A stretch of DNA of 64,000 nt from Leishmania mexicana MHOM/GT/2001/U1103. Its lineage: Eukaryota > Euglenozoa > Kinetoplastea > Trypanosomatida > Trypanosomatidae. Location: positions 1-64,000 of the forward strand of contig NC_018337.1 of the NCBI RefSeq assembly GCF_000234665.1, written 5' to 3'. Every line of letters starts with the position of its first letter. Within the stretch, counting starts at the first letter, position 1. Shown one piece after another: positions 51,871 to 62,481 of the stretch. The notes under the pieces are model-generated. The model ran no database searches and was not told the origin of the DNA. It was given only the letters and a program-made list of their open reading frames with translations. The translations under genes were made by a program, and so were the position numbers.

Positions 51871-52848
51871 ATGCGCTCCTCTGCGACTCGGCTGTTCCGC
51901 GTTGTCGTCCTTGGAGCCGCTGGCGGCATCGGCCAGCCCTTGTCGCTCCTTCTAAAGTGCAGCCCTCTAGTGACGAGTCTTTCGCTCTACGACATTCGCG
52001 GCGGACCAGGCGTGGCTGCGGACCTCTCCCACATTACGTCACCGGCAGAGGTGTCCGGGTTTTCCTCAGGTGAGCTGGAGAAAGCCGTGAAGGGAGCGGA
52101 CTTGGCGCTGGTGGTGGCTGGCATCCCACGCAAACCTGGGATGACACGCGACGACCTCTTCCACACGAACGCCAGCATCGTGCGCGATCTCGCCATCGCC
52201 GTTGGCACGCACGCGCCGAAGGCAATCGTTGGTATCATCACGAACCCGGTCAACAGCACTGTGCCCGTGGTCGCGGAGACCCTGTGCAAGCTCGGCGTGT
52301 ACGATCCTGCGCGCCTCTTTGGCGTTACCACACTCGACGCTGTCCGTGCCCGCACCTTCGTCGCAGAGGCGCTCGGCGCAAGCCCGTACGACGTTGACGT
52401 CCCTGTTATTGGCGGGCATAGCGGTGAGACGATTGTGCCGCTGCTCTCGGGCTTCCCGTCGCTGTCGGAGGACCAGGTGCGGCAGCTGACGCACCGCATT
52501 CAGTTCGGTGGTGACGAGGTGGTGAAGGCCAAGGAAGGTGCGGGCTCGGCGACGCTGTCCATGGCGTACGCGGCCTCGGAATGGTCCATCTCGATGCTCA
52601 AGGCTCTTCGTGGTGACAAGGGCATTGTCGAGTACGCTCTTGTGGAAAACGACACGCAGAAGCCCCACTCTCGCTTCTTTGGATGCGCAGTGGAACTTGG
52701 CACGCACGGCGTAGAGCGTGTGCTGCCGATGCCGACGCTGAACGCCTACGAGCAGCAGTTGCTGGACGCGTGCGTTCCTGCGCTCAGCGCTGAGCTCCGC
52801 AAGGGGGTCGACTTTGCCGTAAAGTCGCACCTCTCACAGGACAGTTGA
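51871..52848 (+). CDS. MDH: Malate dehydrogenase paralogue 4, probable mitochondrial MDH
   Basis: 325 residues from ATG 51871 (frame open upstream only through a TTG). All catalytic residues are present: GAAGGIG 15-21, Asp41, Arg87 and Arg93 in PRKPGMTR, Asn125, Asp156, Arg159 and His183. The N-terminus [10 protein letters not shown] is basic, hydroxylated and acid-free, a plausible mitochondrial presequence, so it probably serves the TCA cycle. No PTS1 (ends SQDS). It shares the near-identical 275-base tract with paralogue 2. The C-terminal part (for example [18 protein letters not shown]) is clearly different from paralogue 2, supporting conversion of the middle only. Confidence 0.95.
   Translation: MRSSATRLFRVVVLGAAGGIGQPLSLLLKCSPLVTSLSLYDIRGGPGVAADLSHITSPAEVSGFSSGELEKAVKGADLALVVAGIPRKPGMTRDDLFHTNASIVRDLAIAVGTHAPKAIVGIITNPVNSTVPVVAETLCKLGVYDPARLFGVTTLDAVRARTFVAEALGASPYDVDVPVIGGHSGETIVPLLSGFPSLSEDQVRQLTHRIQFGGDEVVKAKEGAGSATLSMAYAASEWSISMLKALRGDKGIVEYALVENDTQKPHSRFFGCAVELGTHGVERVLPMPTLNAYEQQLLDACVPALSAELRKGVDFAVKSHLSQDS
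52299..52573 (+). repeat. Near-identical 275-base tract shared by MDH paralogues 2 and 4 (copy B)
   Basis: Partner of 44660-44934, one mismatch. It encodes residues of about 144-235, including Asp156, Arg159 and His183. Confidence 0.9.
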
Positions 52849-53679
52849 GCAGCGAATGACGGCCCCCCGCACACGCACAGGCGCGCCGCCCTCCGTTGTT
52901 CCGTTTTGTTTTATTTCTTCGCCTTCACATGTTTTCCGTTGCTCTCGCTCTAGTTGTTCCGACGTGCACGGTTGAGAGGGGGAGAGAGGGGGGAGGCGAG
53001 GTGCCTGTCTCCCTTCTCTTCTTCGTTCGCACCCCTCCCGCTTGCTTTCCTCTCCCTCCCACACCGCCCCACCGCACAACGTCATCGCATTGACTTGTGC
53101 CACGGGTATAGGCGTACCCAAGAAATAGTGATGACGTATCTCGCCTCTCGTCTATCCCCACTTCTTCCCTCGCACAGTTGGCCAGTGAGGTGAGCCCCGC
53201 CCTCCCTTGACAGAGAAGGTTCATTATTGGACAACATCTGCAAAACTGGCCAGTTGACACATCGCATCGTGTGCGCCATGCTGGCGTCCCCCTCAGACAC
53301 ACGCCGGACCGGTCACAATGGCGTTGTGGCGCGATCCTGCACGCACTCTCCCCCTGCGGGTGAGCTCGTCGACCTGAATGCAAAACGCCTCCGCTCTGTC
53401 GGTCGCTGAGTTCGATGTGAGGACTACATGGTCCGTCAATCGATGCGGCATCACAGAGGTGTCATTGGGGGACCCCCATTGGAAAGACCCCGATGGGTCA
53501 CGTTGTTGCACACCCAACGCAACCATCCTACACACGTGTCGCGAACGGAAGTAGATCTCCCCGACGCGCGCATTACGCAGCTCGAAAAGTGGTGAGCACA
53601 GGAGGCGCCTGGCAGTGGTTCTTCGGGATTTGTTTTACCTGGCGGGAGGAGGAAAAGACGAGCGGCGAGAGCCTCCCGC
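52849..53679. other. Intergenic spacer after the MDH array
   Basis: No gene seen. A self-complementary stretch GGGGGACCCCC lies at about 53467-53477. Confidence 0.4.
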
Positions 53680-54321
53680 TTGTCTTGGAGCGACCTGAAA
53701 GCGCTGAGGAAGTCTCAGTCCCACATTGCCTTCCACGAACCCCGAACTCGGAGCTCCAACGCGCCGAAGGCAACACTGATGGATCTCCTCAGCGTCTCCT
53801 CCGCGGCGTGCAGGAAGCTGACCAGCAAGGTTGTGTCGGCTCAGGAATGCTGCTTCATCTTGCGAGAGGTGCGAACAGAGATTGCCGCACTGCGTGCACA
53901 CACCCCACAGCAGCCCCAGCCATCGCCGATCGCGCCCCAAGTATGACCGCCGCGTTACAGGGCTGTCCTACCCACAATGCAAGGTCTACATGGCACAGGG
54001 CGCTGCGATGGCGCTCGCGTTTGAAACCCCTGGACTAGGGAGGGTACCGAAGGACTGTCGCACGTGGCACGCAGTTTACAAACGCCGCGGAGCCTGGGCC
54101 TCCGTGAAAAGCGGGCTCTTGATGGCAGTGGCGGTGTCGCCAAAAGGGCGAAGGGAAGCGGTCATGTGTTGCCGCGGTTACTGTCGTGGCGGTTGCTCAA
54201 TCGTGGGACACAACTGAAGATGGTGTTGGTGGACGTTTCGGGAGGGTGGGGGGTAGCTCACGCAAGGTATTTGAGGCGCCACCACGTGGTGGCAGATGCC
54301 GAAGCCTGTGATCCCACGTAA
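53680..54321 (+). other. Coding-like remnant of uncertain status
   Basis: Consecutive, overlapping frames in this stretch look more coding-like than other spacers. The clearest runs 53680-53946 without ATG until 53779, whose product would be 55 residues (MDLLSVSSAACRKLTSK..., helical, with a Pro/Gln tail). Frames at 53831-54217 and 54064-54321 continue the coding-like character. This could be a decayed gene or retroelement fragment, or a short real ORF at 53779-53946. I recognise no family. Confidence 0.2.
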
Positions 54322-54912
54322 TCCTATTCACAGAGAATTCTTCTCTGGGCACGGTGAGCCGTTGTGTTGTTGCTCTTCCCCACGTCAGGACCCCCTCCCC
54401 CTCCTCCTTACTCTCTCTCTTTTCAGCTTCAAGTGAGGGGTCAGGGGCGATGCCCACGCCGCACGTCGCGGTACATCATTCATGCACTGGAACACTCCCT
54501 TCTCTCACTGCACCGCACGCGCTCATGCTTTGTGGTGGCGCCATGGCGGTGGTGATGAGGTGTACTGCTGGGCCGGCTACTGACGCCTCCTCCCCTTCCA
54601 CTCCATACGCAGTATTCACCATCACCAGGGAGACTGAGTAGGGCATGCGAAGGGGTGGAAGGACTGGTGGAGCAGTGACGGGGACTGCTGCCGACAATGA
54701 CACAATTGCCCATGCTCTTCTCGCTTGCTTTCCCGCATCTCTTCTCTGCTTTCTCGGCGACCTTGTGCGTCTGTGCCGCCATGCGTGCACACACAGAGCA
54801 CAGAAATTACGTACATCTTTCCCGCCCCCTCTCTCCTGTGCATGCACGCACACTTCACTGCAGCTTTTGGATATCCTCCCCTCCTCGTTGCGGCTGCTGC
54901 GGAGAAGCGGCC
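54322..54912. other. Spacer upstream of the NOL12-like gene
   Basis: No separate gene. The downstream frame is open back to ATG 54697, but the segment is pyrimidine-rich with probable splice acceptors (for example CACTGCAG ending near 54862), so I place the start at 54913. Confidence 0.45.
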
Positions 54913-55911
54913 ATGGTGAAATACGTCGACACCGGCGCCGACACCGCCGCCGGCAGCAATAAAAAGATGCGCAAAGGCTTCAAGTCGGACCGCCTAGAGA
55001 ACTACAAGCGCATGCTGGCCAAGAAGAGCGGCAAGACAGTCAGGGATGCCCCGACGTGCACGGCGCGACCCAAGGCACTGACGTTCGACGATTCCTCGCG
55101 CAGAGACTATCTGCTTACGCTGCACAAGAAGAAGAACGAACGACGTGTACAGGCTTTCGTGGACGCGAAGCGCAAACAGCGCAAGGACAGCGCCAAGACC
55201 CGGCGAGAGCAGCGCGAGGAGGCGCGACGGGCGTACAACAACTACGCTCGTGTGCCAATTTTACCTGACTATACGTACCGCCTGCCAAGGCAACAGGACG
55301 ACATGTTCGCCGACGACGAGGAAGATGAGGGGAGAGAGGGGGAGGACGGCTACAGTAGCCAGAGCGCGGAGGACGGGGAGGGGGACGCCGACATACCGTG
55401 GATAAGCGTCGGCGATCCGGAGGCGGCCGCCGACGGCGCCATCGAGGAGTTGGAGGCCGAGGCATCGCAGAGGCGCCGGCGCGAAAAGCGGCTAGCGACT
55501 CTTTCGCACAGCGCGCACGCGATGCCCGGCGCTATGCTGGGCCAAGAGGCAGGCACCGCCGCCGACACGCACTTCCCTGTCGGCCCGTCCTCCTCCAGTG
55601 AGTTGGACGGCGAGTACGTGACGGTCGACGTGAAGCCGCTCTTTAGCACATCCAGCGGTGAAGAAGCGAGAACCCACAAAGGCGGTGCCGCGTCCACAAA
55701 GGCGCTGCCTTCCAACAACTTCGATGACCTCCCTCTTGTCGTCCGGCAGGAGCTTCACCGCCTGCGGCAAGAGACGAAGGGCCCCGCAAAGACGAAACCT
55801 CGGATGCGCATGATGAAGGAGCTGGAGAAAATTCGCAAGATCCGCAAGCACTCACGCAAGGGCCACGGCAAGCGCAAGGCCTCTGGCAAGCGTAAGAATC
55901 GCAAAAAGTAA
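54913..55911 (+). CDS. NOL12/Rrp17 family nucleolar protein (ribosome biogenesis)
   Basis: 332 residues from ATG 54913. Residues ~55-110 hold the family core: LTFDDSSRRDYLLTLHKKK followed by a long basic helical run (RRVQAFVDAKRKQRK). This matches the FDxxxRxxYLxGFHKRK signature of Nol12/Nop25/Rrp17, an RNA-binding protein (5'-3' exonuclease in yeast) that trims pre-rRNA for the large subunit. The middle is acidic (DDEEDEGREGEDG) and the C-terminus is a lysine/arginine-rich nucleolar-type tail (305-332). An upstream in-frame ATG at 54697 would add 72 mostly hydrophobic residues and is unlikely. The family call rests on the core motif; the rest is low complexity. Confidence 0.82.
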   Translation: MVKYVDTGADTAAGSNKKMRKGFKSDRLENYKRMLAKKSGKTVRDAPTCTARPKALTFDDSSRRDYLLTLHKKKNERRVQAFVDAKRKQRKDSAKTRREQREEARRAYNNYARVPILPDYTYRLPRQQDDMFADDEEDEGREGEDGYSSQSAEDGEGDADIPWISVGDPEAAADGAIEELEAEASQRRRREKRLATLSHSAHAMPGAMLGQEAGTAADTHFPVGPSSSSELDGEYVTVDVKPLFSTSSGEEARTHKGGAASTKALPSNNFDDLPLVVRQELHRLRQETKGPAKTKPRMRMMKELEKIRKIRKHSRKGHGKRKASGKRKNRKK

Positions 55912-56846
55912 GCAATGAATTCTTGGCCAGTAGGCGATGTGTGCGTCCATTCCGAGGGTCCCTCGCATCTCCCGTTCCTACAAGGCACCTGCCTCTTGAG
56001 GGGTGACTCTCCTGCCATCCGTTCTTCTGCCGTCTACCGCTGCTACTGCGTGGTCGCGATGCCTGGACTTTGCATGTGACGTCGTGTAATGGCTGTAATT
56101 CACAAATAATTTGCGCTCCAGAGACGGCGGCATCGGGAAGTGCGAGATCAGTGCCGACGCTGTGTTTTCTCCCCCGTACGGCCCCGCTCCTCTGCCTCCG
56201 ACTCCAACTCTCTCTCTCTCTTGCATCGGCTGTGGTGCAACGGCGACGTACAGCGGAAAGGGTGTCGTAGCTCTTGAGCAGCAGCAATCAAACGAAATGT
56301 GTATGTGTGTGTCACTCTTCTCGCAGATGACGCGCCTCTCGAGAGCAGGGAAGAGCCGCACAACAGGGTGCTGCGCTTCTGCCAATAAACGAACTATGCG
56401 GGTCAAAGAAGCGGAGAATGTCTAGTGTGTGTTACGCCATGAGGCATGGCGCCTCCCTCCTCTTCTCCCCTACCTTCCTGAACCTCCGTTGCGCACGTTT
56501 GCTTCCTTTCCGTGCTCATCGCGCTGTGACAGGGATGGACGCACGCCATCGACACCAGACGCGCAGGTCGGTGCTCTGTTACTCGGACGTGCCAACTCTC
56601 TTAACCCCTTGCCCTTTCCCTCCGCCCTCGCTTACTTTCCTGTGCGCTTCGTTCCAGTACTCCGTACGCAGCCCCCCCCCCACACGCTTCGTCTACTTGC
56701 TGTCTTCACGAGTTCGTTTTCCAAACTAGTTTCACTGCCCCCTCCCCTCCCTCCCCCATCGCTGTGTCTCCGCCGTCGTCACCATCGGACCCGATAAGCA
56801 CACTTTCCGTTATCACACGTACTCGTCTTCTGCGGCGTGCGTCGCC
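55912..56846. other. Intergenic spacer
   Basis: No gene seen. Pyrimidine-rich tracts at 56590-56660 and 56740-56770 are acceptor candidates for the next gene. Confidence 0.45.
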
Positions 56847-58712
56847 ATGTCGTCGCGGTTCTTTGGCAAACACCAAAAGACACTTCACAACAGATCGCAC
56901 AGCTCCTTCGACTCGCTGCCTCGCCATGCCGCATCCCCGCCACGCCCCCCACAGTACATGGAAGCCGACAAGGCAGTGCCATCCGTATCGAAGAGCCCCA
57001 CCTTTGCATCCTCCCCGCCCTCGCCAAAGTGCCCTGCGCCATGCACGCATACCATGTCGCACACAAACAGCACCGTGCCGTCCAGCAAGCTTCCTTTCAG
57101 CAACAGTGTAACTGGCAACGGAGCAGTGTTGATAGGCGCGCTTGCATCTTTCGACTCGGAGGCTCCACGGGGCAGGCCACTCTCCGTTGCTGAAGATGGT
57201 GCCACGAGCGGCAGCAGCAGCGGTCTCTCGCGTGCTGCCGTGCTGATGAGCGCCCGCGGTGACGCATCTCCGCCCTTTTCCCCGCAGCCATCTGGCTCTG
57301 TTCTAGCAGTCTTCTGCCCCCTGACTTCAAAGGCGTGGCAGTCGGGCACCATACGCGACGGCATCGCAGTCGACGCGGACATGACGTCTAAAGTTAGCAC
57401 TATATCCCCGCATACAGGTCTGCAATCGCCACTCTTCTTTTCGTCGGGTTGGTCGCAGCAGAGCGTCTCGGCGGCGGCACAAGGCACGCCACCCTCCTTC
57501 ATGGGTACCCCGGGGCAGTCTCTCATCAGCGCTGGGGCTGAAGACAACGACGAAGACACGGTGCACAACCGCGGCATCATGCACTCCCCCAACCACTCCG
57601 TGAGCCTTTTGTCGGCACCCAAGGCTTTCATGGCGGTCTACTCTGGGCAGTCGCCGAAGCCTTTAGCGATGAAATTCAACGGCTCGCCTGTCTTCGAGGT
57701 TTCTCTTACGACACCACCCAGCATCAGGGCGCCGCGGACGGGGGCGGCGAGGGGGGCCGGCGCCACGCCAGCTCCATCCTCGTGCTTGCCGTCGGAGTCG
57801 TTGGAGCAGTATTCGCTGTTGCGGTCTCCGATACTTCACCCTTTGACACCGCTGTCCATGTCACCCAGTGCACCTCTCTCACCGGGGTTCGGCAGCATTG
57901 CGAAGACTGAGCAGACGCAGAGTCGACTCTCGCGCCATCGCCTAGCAGCTTCAGCCGGGTCCGAGAAGCTTCCTGTGAGAAGGAGCAACGAGATGCAATC
58001 GCGCGGGGCCGCGGTTGCGTCGCCGCCGCACGCTGCTGTGCCATCCGTAAACAGTAATCGTGAAACACTCGATGATCATCTCGTCTCACCCCCGCGGCGC
58101 AGCTATTGCCGCCCACTGCCCAGCCTGAATGAGGCGTCGCTCTCGTCGTTCTTCGCCGTGCACGATGCGGGGCTCCACGCTAACCTTCCGAGTGCCCAGG
58201 CAAGCGAAGAGGATGCGGCAGATCGAGCCACCAGCGCCACTCTTCCCCGCATCTGTTCGTCCGAAGAGACGGACGCAGAGGAAGGTGTTGCTGCCGCCTT
58301 TGCTCATGATACCACGGATGATCCTTTTGAAGCCTTCTGGGACATTTCGCCTGCAGCACGGTGGGGCAGCAGCGCCACAGAGATGCCGCCTCACATCACG
58401 ACATCATCAGCGCCCTTCGAAACGGGGTCTGCGTTCTGCAGCGTCACTGCCTTCGCGTCAGAGACCCATGAGAAAGACAACCATCCAAGCGAAGTGTTGA
58501 ACCAGAACAACCGCCTCTCCTCTCTCTCCATGGCGAACCAGCGCAATACCATAGTGCATCGATTCTCAGCGGCACATCAGCGCAACTCAGTGAACAGATC
58601 CGCCGATACTCAGCGTACGGCGAGCAAGGCAACGACGCTGCAGCAACGCCAGCGACGTTTCTCCCTGCAACAGGAGGACACCATTGAAATCAAGCGAAGG
58701 AGCTACGTGTGA
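56847..58712 (+). CDS. Ser/Pro-rich hypothetical protein, 621 residues
   Basis: Clean ATG frame with good coding character but no recognised domain. It is largely Ser, Pro, Ala and Thr and probably disordered throughout, with many SP/TP dipeptides (for example SKSPTFASSPPSPK, PILHPLTPLSMSP) that could be phosphorylated by CDK/MAPK-type kinases. One DDPFEAFWD motif (about 491-499) resembles adaptor-binding DPF/WxxF peptides. The tail is basic and Gln-rich (QQRQRRFSLQQ) with a possible basophilic phosphosite. No signal peptide or membrane span. Possibly a regulatory or scaffold protein; function unknown. Confidence 0.82.
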   Translation: MSSRFFGKHQKTLHNRSHSSFDSLPRHAASPPRPPQYMEADKAVPSVSKSPTFASSPPSPKCPAPCTHTMSHTNSTVPSSKLPFSNSVTGNGAVLIGALASFDSEAPRGRPLSVAEDGATSGSSSGLSRAAVLMSARGDASPPFSPQPSGSVLAVFCPLTSKAWQSGTIRDGIAVDADMTSKVSTISPHTGLQSPLFFSSGWSQQSVSAAAQGTPPSFMGTPGQSLISAGAEDNDEDTVHNRGIMHSPNHSVSLLSAPKAFMAVYSGQSPKPLAMKFNGSPVFEVSLTTPPSIRAPRTGAARGAGATPAPSSCLPSESLEQYSLLRSPILHPLTPLSMSPSAPLSPGFGSIAKTEQTQSRLSRHRLAASAGSEKLPVRRSNEMQSRGAAVASPPHAAVPSVNSNRETLDDHLVSPPRRSYCRPLPSLNEASLSSFFAVHDAGLHANLPSAQASEEDAADRATSATLPRICSSEETDAEEGVAAAFAHDTTDDPFEAFWDISPAARWGSSATEMPPHITTSSAPFETGSAFCSVTAFASETHEKDNHPSEVLNQNNRLSSLSMANQRNTIVHRFSAAHQRNSVNRSADTQRTASKATTLQQRQRRFSLQQEDTIEIKRRSYV

Positions 58713-59555
58713 AGACACCTGTGCCCCACAGCGCTGTTCCGTTCGCTGGCCCCCCCCCCTTCCCTCTCCTCACTGTCTCTGACTGCCTTACTCAAGTTTC
58801 TTTTACTTTTTTTTTGGCCTCTTCCGTTTTTCGTTGTTTGCGTCACCCTTTGGCACACTTGGATGTTTTCTTCGCTCTCTTCTGGCGTCTGTGGTTTCTC
58901 GTTCACCATCACCACCCCCTCCCCCTTTCCCTCTCTCTTTCATAAAGTCCCTTGCGTGGGTGCGTGTGCTGGAAACGGGACCTGTCGCTCCTGTTGAATG
59001 GCTCTCTCCTTCCCTCTGCATCCCCTTCCTCCGTCAGGTGCGCCTCTCTCCCGGTGTATGCGCGGATAAGGAGGGGGTGTATGGGCGTATGGGGGCAGGG
59101 ACGTGACGGGCAGACGCTGCCGAGCGACATAGATGTCGCCCCTCCCTCTCTCTCCTCCGCCGAAATGTTGTTCTCTCTCGTTGCGGTGTGGCCGCGCCCC
59201 TCTCGAAAGCGTGTGTTTGCTCTTCAGCGTCATTTTCTCTGTTTCTTGTCTATCGGCTTCCCTTAGCGTGTTGAACTCCGATGACTGCACACCGCTTTCT
59301 CTTCCCGTTCTTTTTTTTCTCTGTTCTCGCTCCTTGTGTTACACATGAGTCGAGGTGCACACGGTGCCGTCACTGCCGCAGAGCTTCTCCACTAGGTCGT
59401 CGCCAGCACCTCCTCTCTCTGTTAAGAGGCAGAAGAGTGCAGGCCTGTGTAGTCCACAGGTGGGGTGCAGCGAGACCCCCACGCCCCTTCTGAAAAAAAA
59501 AGAGGAGGCATCAACGGAGAAGACCAAAACGGAAAAGAAATGTCGCTGCTTGGCG

Positions 59556-59597
59556 CAGCAGCAGCAACAGCAACAGCAGCAGCAGCAGCAGCAACAG
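59556..59597. repeat. (CAG/CAA)n triplet tract
   Basis: Fourteen uninterrupted triplets, all CAG or CAA, within the non-coding spacer. In frame it would encode polyglutamine, but the flanking frame is short and not gene-like. A candidate length-polymorphic marker. Confidence 0.9.
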
Positions 59598-59674
59598 TAC
59601 CGCTCTCTCCTTCTCTCCTTCTCTCTCTTGTTTTGTTTTTCTCTGTGAAGCGTTGCGCTTTTCGTTGTCTCCGT

Positions 59675-59696
59675 TGTGTGTGTGTGTGTGTGTGTG
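59675..59696. repeat. (GT)n microsatellite
   Basis: About 22 bases of alternating T and G in the long spacer; GT/CA microsatellites recur in the spacers of this window (14017, 26474, 51601, 62163). Confidence 0.9.
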
Positions 59697-62481
59697 GCAC
59701 ATAAGCAAGGATTGCACGGGCGCCTCGGCTTGCTTTGCGTGTGTCTTCGTGAACGCGCGAGCAGCTCTGTTGGTTTCTTTTCAGCCCTCGCGTGACTTTT
59801 TTGGGCCTCGGACGATGGGAAGGTTCGCTGGAGATGATCGCGCTGGCGGTGTCCATCGTCGTGGATAGTCTCGCGTCTCTTCGGCTGGCCGCGCCTCTCA
59901 CTCATCGCCGTTGAGTTGCCCTGGGTGTCGCCTCTTTTTTCTTTGTTTGTTTTCGTTGTTGTTCCCTTCGCTTGGTCGCCCCTCCTGGGATGTCTACTCA
60001 TGTACGTGTGTGCCGCTTCTCAGCGCAAACGTCTGCTGTGTGCTGTATGTGGCTTCTTTTCACCTCTACGGTGCGTGCTTCCACTTCCTCAGCCCCTCCT
60101 CCTATTGGGTCCGCGTGTTTCCGCCGCGCAACGTTTCCTTGTGTGCTCCAACGCACTCAATTAACGCGGTGCTTATATATGTAGGCAGGTGGTAGAGAGA
60201 GAGATGGGAGGTTGGGGAGGAGGAGGGGGGTCGCACCCCGTCGCAGCGGCTGCCCCTTTCCTCTTCTCAGACGAACACAAGCACGCACAGATTCACACAG
60301 CTCATGAGCGCAGTCGCACACGCACGAAATTGCAGAAACAAACCGTCAGTTGAGGTTCTCCAGAGGCGCGCGTGCGTCATGGTGCGCGCTCCGGGTATTG
60401 GGGATGCGGTCACGCGCGCCTCTGCTTTCGCACTGCTGGTCTCGCTCCTTTTGCTTGTTTTCGTCTACGGTGCCTTTTTCACGTTGCTCTGTGTGCGTGT
60501 GTGCGTGTGTGTGTGCATGTATGCCTGTATTGCCTGTTTACTTCGTTGCGTATTTTCGTCTCTTTGCATCTGGGTCTTTCCTCATCCCTGGCGCACGCCT
60601 GCTCGCTCTTTGTGTGTGTGCCCCTCCCTCTCTTTTTTCTTCGTTTTTTCCCCCGTTGTGTGTGGCTCCCTTCTGTGCTTGTCTGTGGGTGGATTGTTTT
60701 CCGTACGGGATCACACGGTAACCCCCCTCCCCCTCCCCCACGTTCCGCTCGTTTGAATCATGAAGGGCTTAAATCCAAACATAACATTTAAAAAGGTAAA
60801 GACTTGTGCCAGATGGAGAGATGCGACCTGCGGATCTCGCTCGCAAACAAAAGTGAGGGAGCGAGTAACGTGGTGAGGGGAAAAGTAGCAGCGAAGACGT
60901 GCGCTCAGGCGTCTTCCGCAACCGGTGCTGCAATCTTTGCTTCTGTATCTCGGAAGGGTTTCGTTTCACGTGGGCGTTTCTGGGCGTTTGTGTTTTGAGT
61001 TGATGTGCATCGTGCTGATGTCGTGTGACCGCTTTTTTCTCTTGTCTCACGCCACTCTCTGCCATTTGACGCAGCTCACACGTCGAACGCATCCACCTCT
61101 CATAGATGCGGCCCTGTGCCTTTCTATTTTTTCTTTTTCCCCCTAAGTTTTCTCGGATGCTTCTACGGACCCCTGCCTTGACCCCCCCCCTCTCTCTACG
61201 CGCCGCCACATGTTACAGCTCTGTGCTCTCGTCAGCCTCTCGGCTTTCGCTCGCTAATATGCCGCCTCTCTCTAGATCCTCCCGCTCTGCCTCCCCTGCA
61301 TCCGCGCACACGTGTGCGGGAGTCATTCCCTCCCTTCCTCCACATTCCCGTCGGTCTGCCAGTGTGCGTGTGCTGTGTGTTCGCGATGGGGGGCAGGGGT
61401 GATGGGCAGTGAGGTGCTGAGACACACGACTTGATGTTTGATTTTTTTTTTCGTATTTTTAATGTTTCCTTTTTGCGTGTGTATGGTGTACGGGTATGCT
61501 GCGTTGCGTTGCTCTCTCTCTTCCTCTCGCTATCGATTTTCGCTCCCGCTACACGTCTTCTCTCCTCTCTTCAAGTTTCCATGCTTGAGTGTCGCCTTGT
61601 CTTGCTTTCCCCCGTTTGCTGCGCTTCGCTCTCTCTCTTCGCGTCTTTGCGTTGCTCGCTCAACAAAGTACGGATACCATCATGAGCCTGGTGTTCCTCG
61701 GAACGGGCTTCGTAAGCACGGCGCCTGCTTGCAGGTGCCCCCACCTCCCTCCATCCTTACTCTCAGTGCCCTCGCATCGTTCTCCTTAGTGCGGCGGCGT
61801 AATCGGCGCATGTGTGAAGAGCTGGCCAGCTCAGGGGCCGGGGAGGAGAGGGGGAGGGTTGGAGTTGATGCAGAGGGAGGCGGCCCTGCGTGGGTGGACA
61901 TCTGCTGTGCATGTGTGTGTGTGGGTGTTTATGGGAGGTTGTCCCCCCCCCCCAAAGTCGCCCACTCCACCTCTCCTCTTATTCATCTCCCCACCCACCC
62001 AAAGAAACGAAGCGAATCGGTACAACGCCGAGGTGCGCGAGAGATGGCGTACACACGGACTCGATGCGATGTCCCGTGCATCACCTGTGGACCCCCTCGC
62101 TTTCTCTCCCCTCTACTCCCACGGCCTCATGTTGCACTGCCCAGCTCACTTCCTCATTACGGCACACACACACACACACCACCTTCCCCTCTCTCGCTTG
62201 GCACGTCATCTATTCGGCGGTACCGACGGGCACCGGCACTGTCGAGTACACTCCCAGGACACGTCGCGCGCACACACACACATAGCTGACGATTGTGCAG
62301 GCGAGCGTCAGTGTGCTATCTAATAGCGCTGACGTCGCAGTTGCTTCGTTGGAGAGAGAGAGAGACGGCAGTAGCCACGCACCAACAGCAGCAAGCGGCG
62401 GAGGGAGAGAGAGAGTTCCGTCGCAGTAGGACTCACTGCCGCACGCGCACCATATCTGATAGGTAAAGCTAGTCAGTGGGA

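Larger units (their letters stand above)
58713..62481. other. Long (3.8 kb) intergenic spacer rich in microsatellites
   Basis: No supportable gene. Contains a CAG/CAA triplet tract (59556-59597), (GT)n at 59675-59696, TG-rich DNA at 60490-60520, (CA)n at 62163-62179 and GA repeats near 62352-62366 and 62401-62414. Pyrimidine-rich tracts are spread throughout. Long open frames (for example 61438-62289) are translations of low-complexity sequence. It should contain the 3' UTR of the Ser/Pro-rich gene and the 5' leader of the next. Confidence 0.5.

Noticed and set aside
54697..54912. 72-residue extension of the NOL12-like protein
   Set aside because: Although it begins with ATG, it runs through a likely splice-acceptor region and is unlike the highly charged mature protein.
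61438..62289. 283-codon open frame in the last long spacer
   Set aside because: Spans T-run, CT-rich and CA-microsatellite DNA; no protein-like features.
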